Assembly (NCBI GenBank): GCA_025457725.1 | Contig: JALOTU010000076.1 | Location: 1 to 8,209, forward strand | Length of the DNA stretch: 8,209 bases | Direction of reading: 5' to 3' | Origin: Verrucomicrobiota bacterium | Lineage (GTDB): Bacteria; Verrucomicrobiota; Verrucomicrobiia; Limisphaerales; DSYF01 | Shown here: piece after piece, positions 6,134-8,209 of the stretch | Layout of the letters: every line of letters begins with the position of its first letter | Position numbering within the stretch: the stretch's first letter is position 1 | Made by a program: the position numbers and the translations under genes | Notes under the pieces: model-generated | Told to the model about the DNA's origin: nothing | Seen by the model: only the letters and a program-made list of their open reading frames with translations | Databases searched by the model: none

Positions 6134-6173
6134 GCTGCGCTGCCGCGCAGCGGGCGCCGACGCAGCGGCGCCC
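6134..6173. repeat. Double GC-rich hairpin in a convergent intergenic region
   Basis: Two perfect 7-bp-stem hairpins are back to back: GCTGCGC, loop TGCC, GCGCAGC (6134-6151), then GGGCGCC, 8-nt loop, GGCGCCC (6152-6173). They sit between the 3' end of the plus-strand cassette and the 3' end of the minus-strand gene at 6216, where a REP/BIME-like element or a shared factor-assisted terminator would be expected. No strong T-tract follows on either side. The shape resembles the pairs at 1612-1733, which suggests one repeat family. Confidence 0.5.
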
Positions 6174-6215
6174 CACCTTATTGATCGGTGACATTTCTTC
6201 GTAAACTGCGCCAGT

Positions 6216-6656
6216 TCAAGGTTCGCTCAGCACCGGACGAGGCTGGCGAGCATCCGGTGACGCGGCGGTTTCGGCGGTGTTGGGTTGTTCGTGCGCCGGT
6301 TCAGCGAGACGCGCCGAGTCCGTCAGGGTCTGTGCCGAACCGGGGTTGGTTGTCACCACCAGACGGTAGCGGATTTTCACACTGCGCGGAGTCGTGCTTT
6401 GCCCGGCCCATTGCATCACGCCCATTGTGTTGCTCCGTGTGCGGAACGCCTTCGGCCGGTCAAACTGGCCCTGGAAGCTGTTGCCCTGGCTGGCGGTCGG
6501 CACGTCGGGCCGGGCCAGGTTCAAGCGGTCCCTGCGGTCGAAGACATCCTCCACCAGGGAGGCGCTGAGCACCAGCACCACCATTCCGCCGACGGCCAGC
6601 TCGGCGGTGCGGCCCATCGGACGAATCCGCTTTGGCCCGCGCTTGGTTTCAGCCAT
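6216..6656 (-). CDS. Small single-pass membrane protein, unknown function
   Basis: I do not recognise this 146-residue protein. ATG 6656 is chosen because the 36 residues an earlier start would add look noncoding (Arg/Pro/Cys-rich), while the protein from here has GC-rich third positions like its neighbours. A basic N-terminus (KRGPKRIR, 5-12) precedes one hydrophobic helix of about 16-18 residues (LAVGGMVVLVLSASLV, 20-35), predicting N-in topology. A polar outer domain of ~110 residues follows. It includes a short beta-like stretch (RSVKIRYRLVVTTN, 91-104) and ends in a disordered Ala/Pro/Glu tail. It has no obvious ribosome site. It is convergent with the glycan cassette and divergent from mraZ. 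Function cannot be inferred; an envelope role is plausible only from the topology. Confidence 0.65.
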   Translation of the reverse strand: MAETKRGPKRIRPMGRTAELAVGGMVVLVLSASLVEDVFDRRDRLNLARPDVPTASQGNSFQGQFDRPKAFRTRSNTMGVMQWAGQSTTPRSVKIRYRLVVTTNPGSAQTLTDSARLAEPAHEQPNTAETAASPDARQPRPVLSEP

Positions 6657-6703
6657 GGCTTGTTTAACCCGGGTGCGGGGTGGAAGGGGTGGAGTGATCG
6701 GAT

Positions 6704-6724
6704 GCGTCCGCCTTGACCGGACGC
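6704..6724. repeat. Hairpin in the leader of the membrane protein gene
   Basis: GCGTCCG, 7-nt loop CCTTGAC, CGGACGC makes a perfect 7-bp stem. It lies 48-68 nt upstream of the minus-strand start at 6656. If that gene is transcribed from around 6813-6841, the hairpin would be in its 5' leader. It could equally be another extragenic palindrome. Confidence 0.35.
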
Positions 6725-6812
6725 GCTCACATCGCAAGGCGAGTGCACACGCGCCAAAGCGCAAGCCCCGCCACGGCCACTACATATGGTGGTCAGATCG
6801 ATCAAGGACCAC

Positions 6813-6841
6813 AACACAACCGAATGTGAATAACTTGACAA
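6813..6841 (-). promoter_or_regulatory. Weak candidate promoter of the membrane protein gene
   Basis: On the minus strand, TTGTCA (6841-6836) is followed after 17 nt by TGTGTT (6818-6813). The -35 is good (5/6) and the -10 poor (3/6). The -35 occupies nearly the same bases as the plus-strand TTGACA at 6835-6840. The implied leader would be about 150 nt. Confidence 0.22.
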
Positions 6842-6860
6842 TAAATCATCACGAATCCCG

Positions 6861-6889
6861 TTGACACGAAGTGGGGGAAAGTGTTTAAC
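6861..6889 (+). promoter_or_regulatory. Predicted sigma70-type promoter of mraZ and the dcw cluster
   Basis: A perfect TTGACA (6861-6866), a 17-nt spacer and TTTAAC (6884-6889; 4/6) fit a vegetative promoter. Transcription would begin near 6896, about 65 nt before the ATG at 6961. The TGGGG boxes at 6872-6906 run from the spacer across the -10 to just past the start point, the position expected for a repressor operator. Confidence 0.65.
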
Positions 6890-6906
6890 AATGGGGCGTT
6901 GTGGGG
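6872..6906 (+). promoter_or_regulatory. MraZ operator: 10-bp-phased TGGGG boxes
   Basis: TGGGG occurs at 6872-6876, 6892-6896 and 6902-6906, and a degenerate TGTTT fills the missing register at 6882-6886. The array is therefore four places at exact 10-bp steps. MraZ proteins are known to bind three or four TGGGN repeats about one helical turn apart in their own promoter region and to repress the dcw operon. The match in sequence, spacing and position is strong; binding itself is inferred. The degenerate second box overlaps the -10 hexamer. Confidence 0.72.
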
Positions 6907-6960
6907 CACTTGTGCCATTCAAATTTACCCTGTGAATAGATCGTGAGCGACGGCGTGAAC

Positions 6961-7407
6961 ATGGTGCCGACTTATTACAACTCCTGCTATCGGCATGGGG
7001 TGGATGAGAAGCGTCGTTTGCAGGTGCCGGCCAAATGGCGGCCGTCGCGGCAGGGGACCCAGTTGACGTTGATCCTGTGGCCCAAATCGCAGGAGGGTCC
7101 GTGTGTGCGGGTGTTGCCGCCGGAGGAGATGGCGGAGTTGATGAGCGCGATTGATTCGATGCCGAACGAGGATCCGAAGAAGACGGTGCTCAAGCGGTTC
7201 ATTGGCAGCGAGTCGATGCAGGTGACCCTGGACAAGGCCGGGCGGATTTGTTTGCCGGACGATATGGCGCGCCAGGCGGGGATTCAGGGTGAGGCGGTGT
7301 TGGTCGGGTTGCTCGACCGGTTCGAGATTTGGAATCCCGACCGTTATGAAAAGGTCAAGGCTGCGGATGCCGTGATGGCAACGGAAGCCTTCAAACTGAT
7401 GGAATGA
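6961..7407 (+). CDS. mraZ: Transcriptional regulator MraZ
   Basis: This AbrB-fold DNA-binding protein is usually the first gene of the division and cell wall cluster; it binds its own promoter and controls the operon. From ATG 6961 it has 148 residues, a normal length. Two copies of the DxxxR motif mark the double AbrB-like fold: DEKRRLQVPAKWRP near the N-terminus and DKAGRICLPDDMARQAGI in the second half. Between and after them are LPPEEMAEL, FIGSES, AVLVGLLDRFEIWNPDRYE and a final helix. A GTG at 6943 would add six residues; the ATG places the first motif closer to the usual distance from Met, so it is preferred with moderate certainty. The first motif has Arg where most relatives have Gly (DxKGR). 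The operator lies directly upstream. Confidence 0.94.
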   Translation: MVPTYYNSCYRHGVDEKRRLQVPAKWRPSRQGTQLTLILWPKSQEGPCVRVLPPEEMAELMSAIDSMPNEDPKKTVLKRFIGSESMQVTLDKAGRICLPDDMARQAGIQGEAVLVGLLDRFEIWNPDRYEKVKAADAVMATEAFKLME

Positions 7408-7414
7408 GGACGTT

Positions 7415-8035
7415 ATGAGCCTGATGCGATTTCTTTCGTCGGGGAGTCGGGGTTTGACCAAGGGCGCGCCTCCCATGGGGCGCTATCGTTTACCGGATGG
7501 ACAGCTGATTCCGGATTTTGGCAGCGGGAAAAACCCGTTTGCCACGAAGTCTTTGCCTGTTGCCGGGGATGCGTCCCCGGAGGCGGGTATCACGGCGGGG
7601 GCTGCATCGACCCAGGCGGTGCCGCCTTCGCCGGTTGCTTTGGAACCGCGCACACCCGTCGCCGCGCTGCTGGGGGTTTCCCGGCGGATGGCGCGCGGGG
7701 TGTCCGCGCAAGTGAAGCCGTCGATGCGCAAGGCGCTGCATGGCCTGAAGGGGCTTGGCGCGGCGTCGCTTGCCAGACTGCGCCGCCGCGAGACGCGCGC
7801 GCCGCTGGCCACCTCCAGCCGTCCGCAGGTCGCCGGCCCGGTGCAGGGCGAATTGTCGCTTGAGAAGGTCCGGGTGGTGCGCAACGACCTGACCGATACC
7901 GATTACGAGGTGGTCTGTGCGGAAACCGTGACAGCCTCGCCGTTGAAGAAGGTGCCGGCGACCGTGTCGTTGTCCCCGCAACCGCGCGCGTTGGGGCGGC
8001 TGGCGGAGCGATTGTTCAGCCAGAAGCCGCATTAA
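7415..8035 (+). CDS. Unrecognised 206-residue protein between mraZ and rsmH
   Basis: No known family is recognised. The ATG lies 7 nt after the mraZ stop with a GAGG site overlapping that stop, so it is very likely in the mraZ operon. The protein has no membrane helix or signal peptide. An N-terminal block (MGRYRLPDGQLIPDFG, 21-36, then GKNPF) and a C-terminal block (GELSLEKVRVVRNDLTD, 145-161, then TDYEVV) look like ordered, conserved segments. Between them lie an Ala/Pro-rich linker (45-80) and a strongly basic helical segment (about 82-127, rich in Arg/Lys/Ala/Leu). A short amphipathic helix (ALGRLAERLFSQK) ends the chain. The basic middle could contact nucleic acid or acidic lipid. Its place in the dcw cluster suggests a lineage-specific division or envelope function (inference from position only). 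Confidence 0.8.
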   Translation: MSLMRFLSSGSRGLTKGAPPMGRYRLPDGQLIPDFGSGKNPFATKSLPVAGDASPEAGITAGAASTQAVPPSPVALEPRTPVAALLGVSRRMARGVSAQVKPSMRKALHGLKGLGAASLARLRRRETRAPLATSSRPQVAGPVQGELSLEKVRVVRNDLTDTDYEVVCAETVTASPLKKVPATVSLSPQPRALGRLAERLFSQKPH

Positions 8036-8054
8036 CCCATTGGAGCCATGCCGG

Positions 8055-8209
8055 GTGCCCGCATTCGAACACAGGTCAGTGCTGCTGGCGGAAGTGCTGG
8101 AGGCGCTTCGGCCGCGGAACGGCGGCCGGTACGTGGATGGCACCCTCGGTGGAGCCGGTCACGCGAGGGCGATTTTGGAAGCGAGTGCTCCGGAGGGCTG
8201 GTTGTTCGG
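8055..8209 (+). CDS. rsmH: 16S rRNA (cytosine-1402-N4)-methyltransferase RsmH, 5' part
   Basis: RsmH (MraW) is the SAM-dependent enzyme that methylates N4 of C1402 in 16S rRNA and normally follows mraZ. Only 51 full codons are present. The N-terminus contains HRSVLLAEVLEALRP (6-20) and the SAM-binding motif I region GGRYVDGTLGGAGHARAIL (22-40), both diagnostic. The start is GTG 8055, with GGAG (8042-8045) nine bases upstream. An ATG at 8048 is in another frame and gives no family sequence. It begins 19 nt after the stop of the unknown gene, in the same orientation. The rest lies beyond the right edge. Confidence 0.93.
   Translation, partial: MPAFEHRSVLLAEVLEALRPRNGGRYVDGTLGGAGHARAILEASAPEGWLF

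Larger units (their letters stand above)
6657..6960. other. Divergent intergenic region between the membrane protein gene and mraZ
   Basis: About 300 bp with no convincing gene. The half nearest the membrane-protein gene is GC-rich and carries one hairpin (6704-6724). The half nearest mraZ is clearly AT-richer from about 6781 and carries the mraZ promoter and operator. A second TTGACA at 6835-6840 lies 26 bp before the used one but has no fitting -10. Confidence 0.7.

Noticed and set aside
6835..6840. Upstream TTGACA as a second mraZ promoter
   Set aside because: No acceptable -10 lies 16-18 nt downstream (the bases there are CCGTTG-like), so only the TTGACA at 6861 is supported.
6285..6864. 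Plus-strand open frames of 143 and 156 residues
   Set aside because: They overlap the minus-strand membrane protein gene, which has a clear hydrophobic helix and coding-like third positions. These frames have Cys/Arg/Pro-rich products and no ribosome sites.
8048..8050. ATG 8048 as the rsmH start
   Set aside because: It is out of frame with the diagnostic RsmH sequence; GTG 8055 is in frame and has a well-spaced GGAG.

Overview
The window reads as a chromosomal segment of a GC-rich Gram-negative-type bacterium. The best guess is Verrucomicrobiota, perhaps Limisphaerales/Pedosphaera-like. That guess rests on the character of the secreted coiled-coil/TPR protein, a divergent MraZ with an extra gene before rsmH, sparse Shine-Dalgarno sites, and GC-rich hairpin elements between genes. 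It comes from recall, not from a search.

Layout. Positions 1-1489 (minus strand) hold a pyrH-mutM pair: UMP kinase, then Fpg/MutM DNA glycosylase, which runs off the left edge before its zinc finger. A good sigma70-type promoter lies upstream of pyrH, with a perfect 12-bp tandem repeat against its -35 box. Positions 1490-1777 are a divergent intergenic region holding four successive GC-rich hairpins. From 1778 the plus strand carries a secreted coiled-coil plus TPR protein. Close behind it is a compact cassette: a BKACE/DUF849 beta-keto acid cleavage enzyme, a left-handed beta-helix (hexapeptide) acyltransferase overlapping it by 14 bp, and a GT-B glycosyltransferase. The cassette ends in a 25-codon ORF started by an ATGA overlap and stopped at the edge of a double-hairpin element. 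A small single-pass membrane protein (6216-6656, minus) converges on that element.

From about 6835 the start of the division and cell wall (dcw) cluster appears. A promoter with a perfect TTGACA is overlaid by 10-bp-phased TGGGG boxes (the MraZ operator), followed by mraZ, an unrecognised 206-residue gene, and the 5' end of rsmH with a GTG start.

How the genes may work together. The two ends of the window are housekeeping: pyrimidine nucleotide synthesis and DNA repair on the left, division-cluster regulation on the right. The accessory core is the BKACE-acyltransferase-glycosyltransferase cassette. BKACE enzymes release an acyl-CoA, hexapeptide acyltransferases consume one, and the glycosyltransferase could place the acylated sugar. 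This suggests, as inference only, a short pathway that makes its own unusual acyl donor for a surface glycan. The other candidate for something undescribed is the gene between mraZ and rsmH, which has two conserved-looking end motifs around a disordered basic linker.
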